A stretch of DNA of 64,000 nt from Paenibacillus sp. JDR-2. Its GTDB lineage: Bacteria; Bacillota; Bacilli; Paenibacillales; Paenibacillaceae. The stretch covers positions 4,122,001 to 4,186,000 of the forward strand of contig NC_012914.1 in NCBI RefSeq assembly GCF_000023585.1. The letters are read 5' to 3'. The position numbers and the translations under genes are program-made. The notes beneath the pieces were generated by a model. It saw only the letters and a program-made list of their open reading frames with translations, had not been told where the DNA came from and searched no databases. Positions 46,482-53,352 of the stretch are shown here, piece after piece. Position 1 is the stretch's first letter, and the number at the start of each line of letters is the position of its first letter.

Positions 46482-47309
46482 TTGAGCTTCGTAGAACTGC
46501 AAACCCCGCCCCTCCCTTATTACTGGGAGTCCGGCCGCTCCGAGTTTCGAACCGGAGACCGGCATCCCAATCGAAGAAACTTCGGCATATTCGACTTGAT
46601 TATTGTTTCTGAAGGAGAGTTATTTATCGGGGAGAACGGTCAGGAATGGTCGCTTGGCAAAGGGGATACCTTACTTTTGCTGCCGGACGGTGAGCACTAT
46701 TCGGTGAAGCCTTGCGAGCAGCATACCGTTTTTTATTGGGTACATTTCGAGCATCTTAACTGGCGGTCGCATGCCAAGGAAGGAGCTTCGGCGCAATCTT
46801 TCCTGAATCCTCACCTCATTCGAATTCCGAAGCATATTTCCCTTACTGATCCCGAGAATGCCTTAAAGCTGATGTATCAGCTGCTGAATCTGACCGTCGG
46901 GGATTCCTTTTGGGAGGAACAAGGCTTGCTGGCACAGCTTCTCTCGTTGCTCGAAAACGAAAGCTTGAACAAAACCAGCACTCCGGCTGCGCGTCTCGCG
47001 GAAAAAGCCGCCTTTTATCTACAGCAGAATTTCCAGAAAGACATTACAAGCGAGCTTCTTGCCGAAGAACTGCACTTTCACCCTAATTACATCGTCCGCT
47101 GCATGAAGAAGCGTTACGGCATGACGCCCAGCCACTACTTGCTTGAATTCCGTCTGGACCGGGCAAAGAAGCTGCTCGTTTCCTCCGAATGGTCGATTGA
47201 ACGAATTGCCGAAGAGGTTGGTTTCCGGTATGCCCCTTATTTCACGGCCTGCTTCAAGCGCAGGGAAGGGATTTCTCCTCTACGCTACCGCAAATCGGTT
47301 CAGCAATAA
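46482..47309 (+). CDS. AraC-family activator with cupin sensor
   Basis: This 275-residue regulator has an N-terminal cupin-type sugar-sensing domain (about 30-140, with GEGDTLLLLPDGEHY-like strands) and a C-terminal AraC double helix-turn-helix (about 175-270; SELLAEELHFHPNYIVRCMKK). It is divergent from the GH127 gene and is the probable activator of arabinoside degradation. The only start in the open frame is TTG 46482, with a weak ribosome binding site, so the level of translation may be low. Confidence 0.85.
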   Translation: MSFVELQTPPLPYYWESGRSEFRTGDRHPNRRNFGIFDLIIVSEGELFIGENGQEWSLGKGDTLLLLPDGEHYSVKPCEQHTVFYWVHFEHLNWRSHAKEGASAQSFLNPHLIRIPKHISLTDPENALKLMYQLLNLTVGDSFWEEQGLLAQLLSLLENESLNKTSTPAARLAEKAAFYLQQNFQKDITSELLAEELHFHPNYIVRCMKKRYGMTPSHYLLEFRLDRAKKLLVSSEWSIERIAEEVGFRYAPYFTACFKRREGISPLRYRKSVQQ

Positions 47310-47324
47310 AAAAGCTCAAACAAA

Positions 47325-47347
47325 AAAGCCGATAAGTTATCGGCTTT
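47325..47347. terminator. Bidirectional terminator overlapping the stop of the 47337 gene
   Basis: AAAGCCGATAA (47325-47335) pairs with TTATCGGCTTT (47337-47347). T-rich flanks occur on both strands. It serves the AraC gene and the converging membrane-protein gene, whose TAA lies in one arm. Confidence 0.85.
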
Positions 47348-47936
47348 CTCTTTGCTTAAACAGGTTGATTATTCGTTCATAGTCATAAATATTAAAGGTT
47401 TTAAAGGCTAATTTATGCTTCCTGCTGCCTTCCGTGAAATGAAAGATAACATAATCCGCATCCCTCTCGAAATCTGCCGAAAGACTATTCTTGCTGATTT
47501 CCTTAATGAGCACGGCTTCAGACTCCGCCTGGAACAACGATTTTTTCATAACTTTAACTTCGGCATCCGTAAATACAAAGAATCCTCTAAACCGCACATC
47601 GTCTATCAGAATCGTCAGATCCTTAACTTTGGTGTCGGAGACTTCAGCGATCTTCTCCTCTATGCTTCTGGACGTAGTTGGCTGGAACAGCGATAGAATT
47701 CCGGACTGAACCGGTTGGTCAGCATCAAATTTAGTCACTAGCTTCTGCAGCAGGTTAACAATCTCAGATAAGCCTATAAAGATAAAGCCTGCCGTAACCC
47801 CCGACAACCACCAATATAGGGCGATAGTCATATGAAAGCCATCAGGAGCATTCCCTAAAATTAGGCCTTCAATAAACCCAATGACAAGCAGCAGTATTCC
47901 GATTCCCATCAAGCATGTAGAAATGTTGTTTCTCAT
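47337..47936 (-). CDS. Two-helix membrane protein of unknown function
   Basis: This 199-residue protein has two N-terminal hydrophobic helices (about 7-27 and 40-62) and a soluble C-terminal part of about 130 residues with alternating beta-strand pattern (FRGFFVFTDAEVKVMKK, DADYVIFHFTEG). The C-terminal part could be a PH-like fold, but I cannot confirm this. AAGGAG precedes the ATG. No functional link to neighbours is apparent. Confidence 0.75.
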   Translation of the reverse strand: MRNNISTCLMGIGILLLVIGFIEGLILGNAPDGFHMTIALYWWLSGVTAGFIFIGLSEIVNLLQKLVTKFDADQPVQSGILSLFQPTTSRSIEEKIAEVSDTKVKDLTILIDDVRFRGFFVFTDAEVKVMKKSLFQAESEAVLIKEISKNSLSADFERDADYVIFHFTEGSRKHKLAFKTFNIYDYERIINLFKQRESR

Positions 47937-48049
47937 TTGTATATGACTCCTTGTTAGGTAAAAATTTTCCTACTGGAATCATAGCAAAATTTAGTAGATT
48001 GGACTAGTTATTTCTTCTTGAGGCAGCCTATTTGATATTTCTTGCCTAT

Positions 48050-48286
48050 TTAATACACCCTTTTGATTTCTTTATTAAACCAATGAATATAACCGCAACG
48101 ATCACAGATTAATATATTTGCTGAGCGGTTAGCAAAATCAAGATTGAGGAAACTCATAAAAGCCGTGTTTAATTGCGCGTAACTTTTTTCGAATTTATTA
48201 TAATGGCAATGCACGCAAAGGACAGTGATTCCATTAGCGCTATATTCACCCGGTCCCTTGACTTCCTTCAGATTTTTGGCAAACAA
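48050..48286 (-). CDS. Small zinc-ribbon protein
   Basis: This protein of about 78 residues has two Cys-x2-Cys/His pairs (CVHC near 24-27 and CDRCGY near 62-67) flanking a hydrophobic stretch. The pattern fits the zinc_ribbon_13/DUF2082 group of predicted nucleic-acid-binding proteins. The start is uncertain. TTG 48286 is the first start codon in the open frame but has only a weak ribosome binding site. A well-placed ATG upstream (48321) is in another frame and reaches a stop after about 25 codons. Confidence 0.6.
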   Translation of the reverse strand: MFAKNLKEVKGPGEYSANGITVLCVHCHYNKFEKSYAQLNTAFMSFLNLDFANRSANILICDRCGYIHWFNKEIKRVY

Positions 48287-48338
48287 CTTTATAAATCTCT
48301 TCGCCCCAGCTATAATCTTTCATCCTCTCGTGAGCTCT

Positions 48339-48515
48339 TCAATTCTTTTTAGCATTTAATGTTCCTACAGTTCCAACTACTAACGTAATGACTATAAGGA
48401 CGATATGAAATAACGTTTCTTCGAAATCATGCACTCTATGTATTGTGTTTGAAAAACGAATCATTTCGATAATCAGAACCATAATCCATATCGCAAAAAC
48501 AAGAAACCGAATCAC
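48339..48515 (-). CDS. 58-residue two-helix membrane protein
   Basis: This is a small gene on the minus strand. GAGGTG lies 8 nt before GTG 48515, followed by 58 sense codons. The product begins MIRFLVFAIWIMVLI, has a charged middle (RVHDFEET) and a second hydrophobic helix (LFHIVLIVITLVVG), then ends NAKKN. Two predicted membrane helices and a normal ribosome binding site support a real gene. It lies upstream of the zinc-ribbon gene in the same direction. Function is unknown. Confidence 0.6.
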   Translation of the reverse strand: MIRFLVFAIWIMVLIIEMIRFSNTIHRVHDFEETLFHIVLIVITLVVGTVGTLNAKKN

Positions 48516-48710
48516 ACTTATGTCACCTCAGCTTTCTTACTGAAAGATTAACTCTTAACAGGGATTGTACCACATAATGGAATACCCCTCCCCGTTTCGA
48601 GGTAATTATTTACATCGAATCTTGTTTGCAACAATTTTGAATGTACATGCGTCAAAGCTAATGCAACTTGAACGGGGAACATATCCCGACATCCCGAGGA
48701 GGTAAATCAA

Positions 48711-49301
48711 ATGAAATTTTATAAATCCATGAAAAAAATCGCAGTGGCTTCAGTGGTCGCTGGAACGTTAGCATTGTCTGCCACAGGCGCTGTCCCATCG
48801 CATGCTGCCGCCGCACAAAGCGCCGCTTCCGTTGATGCGCACGCAAAAGCCTTTGAAACGCTGATGAGTTTCTATAAGCCGGCCCTTAATGGCCAGTTCC
48901 CTAATTTCCACGGTTTTACGATTGGTTCAACTACGCATGAGTCGGTTATCAAAGCTATTGGTGAAGCTGAATCTCCGGCAAAGGATTCCGACGACTTTGA
49001 TGTATATCATTCCGAAATGGGTCATCCTGGATATGCGATTAGCTATAAGCTAGGCAAAATCAAAGAAATGCGCTACTTCGGAACAAATGTGGAGCGGCAG
49101 ACCAACCTGGGAGGCATCTCCGTTAAAATGCTGGTTCAACACTGGGGCACTCCAAATGAGTCCGTCCAGATTAAGTCGGGCAAAACCGTACAAAAGAAAA
49201 TTACCTATGTTCGAGGTAAATACCAACTCGAATTCATCTTTGATGGCACGAATGGAACGAACTTGAATCATATCAACCTAGTGAACAAAACGATTAAGTA
49301 A
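48711..49301 (+). CDS. Secreted DUF4309-like (YjgB-type) protein
   Basis: This 196-residue exported protein has a signal peptide with probable cleavage after SHA-A (about residue 32). The mature part contains GQFPNFHGFTIGSTTHESVIKAIG and a paired later segment ending VQHWGTPNES. This recalls the DUF4309/YjgB family of secreted Bacillus proteins, whose role is unknown to me. GAGGAGG precedes the ATG, and a terminator follows directly. Confidence 0.75.
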   Translation: MKFYKSMKKIAVASVVAGTLALSATGAVPSHAAAAQSAASVDAHAKAFETLMSFYKPALNGQFPNFHGFTIGSTTHESVIKAIGEAESPAKDSDDFDVYHSEMGHPGYAISYKLGKIKEMRYFGTNVERQTNLGGISVKMLVQHWGTPNESVQIKSGKTVQKKITYVRGKYQLEFIFDGTNGTNLNHINLVNKTIK

Positions 49302-49321
49302 ACAGCACTCTATTTAGAAAT

Positions 49322-49356
49322 AAAGGCAGATGGTCCGCTTAAGGCCATCTGCCTTT
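49322..49356. terminator. Bidirectional terminator after the DUF4309-like gene
   Basis: AAAGGCAGATGG (49322-49333) and CCATCTGCCTTT (49345-49356) form a 12-bp stem between converging genes. Flanking A/T bases suit both directions. Confidence 0.85.
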
Positions 49357-49366
49357 CTACAACTCC

Positions 49367-50047
49367 CTATTTGCGTTTTCCCAAGAAAAGTTGACTCACC
49401 CGTTTTGAGAAGTCTTCTATTCCAAAACTTGCCGTATCGATCCGGTTGTACCAATTCGTTATGGTTTCCAATATCCACAAAGGGATCTGTACTCCGCTAA
49501 TCATAGGATAAAAATGTTTGAATGACCATACTAAGTGTTCCCACCGGTTATCGTTTCCGTCCTTGCTATATTCCGAAACATCAAGTACTTTACCTCTTCC
49601 ATCCTGCAGAAGTACATTTTTAAGATGAATATCTCTTGGGTTCATTCCTTGGCTGCGAATAAACTCCCGGGCGTTTTCGACGTCCTGTATCACCTGCTCT
49701 GATACTGGAATCCCCTGTAGTAGACAATCATATAGAGTAACTCCTTGTTCCAAACTTAACACCAGATAATTGGAACCGGCACCATAACAATGGGCAAAAT
49801 AGGGGGAGCCTTGTAACCGTTCATAGATGCCTGCTTCCACGTTCTTCTTCTCTAATGACTGAGCGGTATATACTTTATATGCGTAATTAGGAGTGTCAGG
49901 GTGATAAAAGACCGCGGCATCGGTTCCTATGCCGATGCAACGCAAATCTTCCGAGAAGCCGACAACGGAAACCGGCTTATTATTTTCATGTCCAACGACC
50001 TCAATGCTCTTCAGTGCTTCCTCAACTTGTTTCCAATCCTCAATCAC
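49367..50047 (-). CDS. Compact protein-kinase-like protein (YrzF type)
   Basis: This 226-residue protein has kinase-fold landmarks: Gly-rich start GIGTDAAVF (39-47), candidate ATP-binding Lys58 (YKVY), catalytic loop PRDIHLKN with Asp139 and Asn144, and Asp156-Val-Ser where DFG is expected. The C-lobe is very short. It resembles bacterial RIO-like Ser/Thr kinases such as Bacillus YrzF. Whether it phosphorylates protein or small molecules is unknown. The start is GTG 50047 behind AAGGAGAAG. Confidence 0.8.
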   Translation of the reverse strand: MIEDWKQVEEALKSIEVVGHENNKPVSVVGFSEDLRCIGIGTDAAVFYHPDTPNYAYKVYTAQSLEKKNVEAGIYERLQGSPYFAHCYGAGSNYLVLSLEQGVTLYDCLLQGIPVSEQVIQDVENAREFIRSQGMNPRDIHLKNVLLQDGRGKVLDVSEYSKDGNDNRWEHLVWSFKHFYPMISGVQIPLWILETITNWYNRIDTASFGIEDFSKRVSQLFLGKRK

Positions 50048-50197
50048 AACTATCTTCTCCTTCTTGCTTTGGCATTACATACTTCGCAACTGCTTACAAT
50101 TCGAAGGAATAAATAATAGCGGGCTTCGATCTCATTAGTTATTGATAATAGTTTTACGTTTACAGCGTGAAATCTGTTTCAACTATCCTCCATAATC

Positions 50198-50229
50198 AAA
50201 AAAACCGACTGTGCAAAATGCACGGCCGG
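50198..50229 (-). terminator. Terminator downstream of small membrane-protein genes
   Basis: On the minus strand, CCGGCCGTGCA pairs with TGCACAGTCGG (one mismatch and one wobble) and is followed by seven T. A clear terminator here implies leftward transcription through 50230-50470. Confidence 0.82.
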
Positions 50230-50246
50230 CTCTCAAACATAAAAAC

Positions 50247-50363
50247 TCAATTCATGAAGGCATCTTTGTACCAAACTCCCAAAATAAAGAAAATTCCAAA
50301 CAAACACATAAGGACAAAAATGATAATCATCAAAGCTATTAAAATCCATAGACTGGTTTTCAT
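50247..50363 (-). CDS. Possible 38-residue single-helix membrane peptide
   Basis: ATG 50363 opens 38 codons encoding MKTSLWILIALMIIIFV and further hydrophobic residues, ending WYKDAFMN. A single transmembrane segment with a charged tail is predicted. It lies between the 85-residue membrane-protein gene and a strong terminator in the same direction. The ribosome binding site is poor (AGAGGGG is over 20 nt away), so this is tentative. The rest of 50048-50472 shows no other supportable gene. Confidence 0.35.
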   Translation of the reverse strand: MKTSLWILIALMIIIFVLMCLFGIFFILGVWYKDAFMN

Positions 50364-50472
50364 AATCTTATATAGGTATACGCCCCTCTGCTTCTTATGG
50401 TTCCTATCAACTTCACTCCGTAATTAACTTCCCTCTAAAACGTTTTATCATGCCATTGATTACTCGGCCTTA

Positions 50473-50730
50473 TTAATTTATAACGCCAATAATGCTGAAA
50501 CCGATAAACAATAACAGCATCCCTGCGCTGAAAAACAGCGGGTGGAAGCTCCTTTCATCCGTAACCCTAAAAGCCCTCTTAATACTGCCACCGCCCAAAG
50601 TAACGATTACAGCAGTCAGCAGGACAGCGGCTAAATGGGATAAGTGAATCCGCCCTACAACGATAAAAACAACGGCGCTGCTGCATACTCCGGCTAAAAA
50701 CCAATATATGTTCTGCCTGCTTGGTCTCAA
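50473..50730 (-). CDS. Small membrane protein, three predicted helices
   Basis: This 85-residue protein has hydrophobic segments at about 8-26, 31-48 and 65-83 separated by basic loops (SIKRAFRVTDERSF). It starts at TTG 50730 behind AAGGAG. It resembles no family I recognise. It may be co-transcribed with the small peptide gene downstream, up to the terminator at 50198. Confidence 0.65.
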   Translation of the reverse strand: MRPSRQNIYWFLAGVCSSAVVFIVVGRIHLSHLAAVLLTAVIVTLGGGSIKRAFRVTDERSFHPLFFSAGMLLLFIGFSIIGVIN

Positions 50731-50826
50731 TTAATCAACGCTCCTTACCAGAAAATTTCTTTGACCATTAGCTAAAATATATACGCTTCCAGTGATTGGA
50801 ATGTTACGTTGAACAGCACTTAGAAG

Positions 50827-50860
50827 AAAAAAGACAGCTGGTCATAAAGACCAGCTGTCT
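50827..50860 (-). terminator. Terminator of the AI-2E family gene
   Basis: AGACAGCTGGTC (50832-50843) and GACCAGCTGTCT (50849-50860) form a 12-bp stem with a 5-nt loop. On the minus strand six T follow within the flank. Confidence 0.9.
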
Positions 50861-50885
50861 CATTGCGGGATTACGGATACGGCAA

Positions 50886-51926
50886 TTATCGTCCGCTTTT
50901 CACCGGTTTCGCCTGCTCTTCCAATGAATCAGCCTGCTCCACCTTTAACACGTCCAGCATAAACATAAAGATCGGAATACCGATCAACAGTCCCCAGATG
51001 CCCATGTAATGCTCGGACAAAATAAGGATAAAGAACGTGTAAAACATCGGCAGGTTTGTTTTGTGCGAATATAGCCTTGGATTCAAGAAGTACGTTTCAA
51101 GTGCATGAATAAGCAGCACCAGAACGATAACCCAAATGACGGTTTTTATTCCGCCAAGCTGATAGCCGATAATGCCAATCGGGACAAAGGAAACGACTAC
51201 TCCCGCAACCGGGATAAGACTAAGCAAAAACACCATGATGGTAAGCGCGAACAGGTACGGGAAGCCCATGATCCACAGACCGGCAATCGTAAGCGCGGTA
51301 TTAAATAAGGCGATCATCAGCTGTACTTCAAGCACTTTTCCGAAGGAAGCAATAAACTTACCGCCAAAATACCGGAATTCGAGGTACAGCCAGCCAATCG
51401 AGCTGTTGCTGAATTTCTCGGTAAACTGAACGATCTTGCGCCTCTCCAGCAGGAAGAAATAGCTAAGCAAGATAACCAGCAAAATAATCTCGAGCCAGCC
51501 GCCAATCTTCTTGGCGTAAGCGAGCGCACTGTTCAAAAACGTTTTGTATTCGATTTTGTCGAGCGTATCGGCGACCACTTGGGCGATCTGATCGTTTTGT
51601 GCCGATCCTAAAAACTTTTGCACGTTGTTGACTATATCCACGATCTCGTTAATTAGCTTTGGCACGTAATTGACCAGACCGTAGACGAGGCCAAACACAA
51701 GCGCGACATACAAAACAGAGGTCACTACAACAGGCGACACCGGGATCACCCTGCGAATTTGCTTGGTTATAAAACTCTGCAGCCGCATCATCACAAACGT
51801 GACCATAAACAGAAGCAGCAACAAATTCAACATATCGCGGAGACTGTAGAGAAGAACAACGACCAGTAAGACAAACACAATTCTTTTGATAATCGGATGA
51901 GTGAAAAAGTTTTTGAGTGTTTCCAA
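50886..51926 (-). CDS. AI-2E family membrane transporter
   Basis: This protein of about 346 residues has seven to eight hydrophobic helices, a long extracytoplasmic central segment (about 95-150) and the family signature region near the C-terminus (GGIKTVIWVIVLVLLIHALETYFLNPRL). Members include TqsA and Na+(Li+)/H+ antiporters, so autoinducer transport should not be assumed. The frame opens at a TTG at 51941. GGGGGAAATC suits the TTG at 51926 better. Confidence 0.85.
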   Translation of the reverse strand: METLKNFFTHPIIKRIVFVLLVVVLLYSLRDMLNLLLLLFMVTFVMMRLQSFITKQIRRVIPVSPVVVTSVLYVALVFGLVYGLVNYVPKLINEIVDIVNNVQKFLGSAQNDQIAQVVADTLDKIEYKTFLNSALAYAKKIGGWLEIILLVILLSYFFLLERRKIVQFTEKFSNSSIGWLYLEFRYFGGKFIASFGKVLEVQLMIALFNTALTIAGLWIMGFPYLFALTIMVFLLSLIPVAGVVVSFVPIGIIGYQLGGIKTVIWVIVLVLLIHALETYFLNPRLYSHKTNLPMFYTFFILILSEHYMGIWGLLIGIPIFMFMLDVLKVEQADSLEEQAKPVKSGR

Positions 51927-52020
51927 AGATTTCCCCCGCAAAATTCGATTTATTTATTATTCGTTTATAATTAATATACCTGTTTTATTAATAAAACGCA
52001 CCTTTTACGGTCTATATAAA

Positions 52021-52052
52021 AAATAAAGCTGCCGGCTTCGGCAGCTTTATTT
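52021..52052. terminator. Bidirectional-type terminator after the acetyltransferase gene
   Basis: AAATAAAGCTGCCG and CGGCAGCTTTATTT (52021-52034, 52039-52052) form a 14-bp stem with a GCTT loop. It lies 34 nt past the stop of the minus-strand acetyltransferase gene. Confidence 0.88.
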
Positions 52053-52085
52053 AAATAAACAATTGAATTTTGCTATTATAGCAGC

Positions 52086-53225
52086 TTACACAAAGCACAA
52101 GCCTGCCGTATACGGCAGCGGAACCGGGAATAATTCCTGATAGGCTTGGGCTTCAGCGGGCAGTTGCACAGCATCCGTTCCGATACGATCGAATAGGAGT
52201 CGGATCAGTTCCTCATCGCTTAACGAAGCGGAAGGTCGGCCTGTCGAATCGGATAATTCCCAACTGCCGTTTTCCTGCCGGTTCAATCGAAGACCATTCG
52301 CAGTTTCTTGTTTCTCCAGCCAAGGCGATAATTGGTCAATTAAAGCCTCACCGCTCAGAATTAGGACGGTACCCGGTTGACCTTCCTCCGCGGAAGGAAT
52401 TGCCGACAACCCTTCATGAATGGATTTTTCATGCCATGGAATAGGAATCTCCAAAGACTGCAGGCCATATCGGTTTACGGCATCGGCGAACAGTCTTACA
52501 ACCTGGACCGAATCTCCGGCATAATCGAGAACAGCCCCATTTGATTGCGTATCCGACGTAACGCCAATCACCGCAAAACTGATGACTTTCCCATCCGACT
52601 CCTGAACAAGTACCCGTTGACTCATCCGCATCACGCTTGCGATGGCTTCCGCCTTGAGCAGCGTGCCGAATTCGTTAATGCCCAGCTGATAACGTACTTC
52701 CCGAGTTTCAGCAGCCTCCTGCACGGCAAACAAATCGTCCGTCCGCATCTCTCGGATCTTCCCTTTCACTTCCGATCCACCCAATAAGGACTCTGCTTGC
52801 AGCGCATCCATGCGGTATTTGCTAATTCTCCCGAACAGCTTGCAACCCGCCCGCGTGTATAAAGAACGGTCACCGGATACTAGAAGCAACGATGCCCCTG
52901 CATCCCGCGTGAATTGCTGAACTTGCTCCAATAGCCGGCTCGCGTACCCTTTGCCTCTTGCCGACGGTTCCGTACAGACCGAACCAAGCGAGGCTACGCG
53001 CAGCGCAGCCTCCCCAATCCGGATCGTCCATAGGACAACGCCCATAAACGATACCAATTTGCCGTCTTCTTCAAATGCGCCGTAGGATAAGTGCAACGCC
53101 GCATCGGAGAAGAGGAACGGAAACAATTGGCCCATGGACGTCTGATTGCCGTCCCGGAATGTCGCATCCGACAAGCGGACAGCTTCTTGTATTTCAACGC
53201 CTGTCAATCTTCGGATCTGCACCAT
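52086..53225 (-). CDS. Eis-like GNAT N-acetyltransferase
   Basis: This 379-residue acetyltransferase has an N-terminal GNAT domain (about 1-140) with the acetyl-CoA loop EPSARGKGYASRLL, a second GNAT-like region (about 150-290) and a C-terminal segment that may be SCP2-like. The arrangement resembles Eis-type enzymes, which acetylate amines, including aminoglycosides. The actual substrate here is unknown. Among three nearby starts, GGAGGA is correctly spaced only for ATG 53225. It lies downstream of the GH95-like gene in the same direction, with no clear terminator between. Confidence 0.8.
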   Translation of the reverse strand: MVQIRRLTGVEIQEAVRLSDATFRDGNQTSMGQLFPFLFSDAALHLSYGAFEEDGKLVSFMGVVLWTIRIGEAALRVASLGSVCTEPSARGKGYASRLLEQVQQFTRDAGASLLLVSGDRSLYTRAGCKLFGRISKYRMDALQAESLLGGSEVKGKIREMRTDDLFAVQEAAETREVRYQLGINEFGTLLKAEAIASVMRMSQRVLVQESDGKVISFAVIGVTSDTQSNGAVLDYAGDSVQVVRLFADAVNRYGLQSLEIPIPWHEKSIHEGLSAIPSAEEGQPGTVLILSGEALIDQLSPWLEKQETANGLRLNRQENGSWELSDSTGRPSASLSDEELIRLLFDRIGTDAVQLPAEAQAYQELFPVPLPYTAGLCFV

Positions 53226-53352
53226 TTCCATTCCTCCGATTTCTTCAACATACCTGCTTGTTTGCTGTTTCATAATTCACTGTAACTTTGGAAAGAATTT
53301 CCGTGTCAAACTTCTTCGCCGTTTTATATGGCAATTCCTTCACTCTGCAACA

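Noticed and set aside
48287..48338. Alternative 25-codon frame from ATG 48321 as the zinc-ribbon gene start
   Set aside because: It is out of frame with the zinc ribbon and stops early; a frameshift would have to be assumed without evidence.
50167..50427. 86-residue plus-strand frame
   Set aside because: Basic, low-complexity product, no ribosome binding site, and it runs antisense through a minus-strand terminator.
50886..51926. Quorum-sensing AI-2 transporter
   Set aside because: Family name only; members include ion antiporters and there is no luxS, lsr or other quorum-sensing gene in the window.
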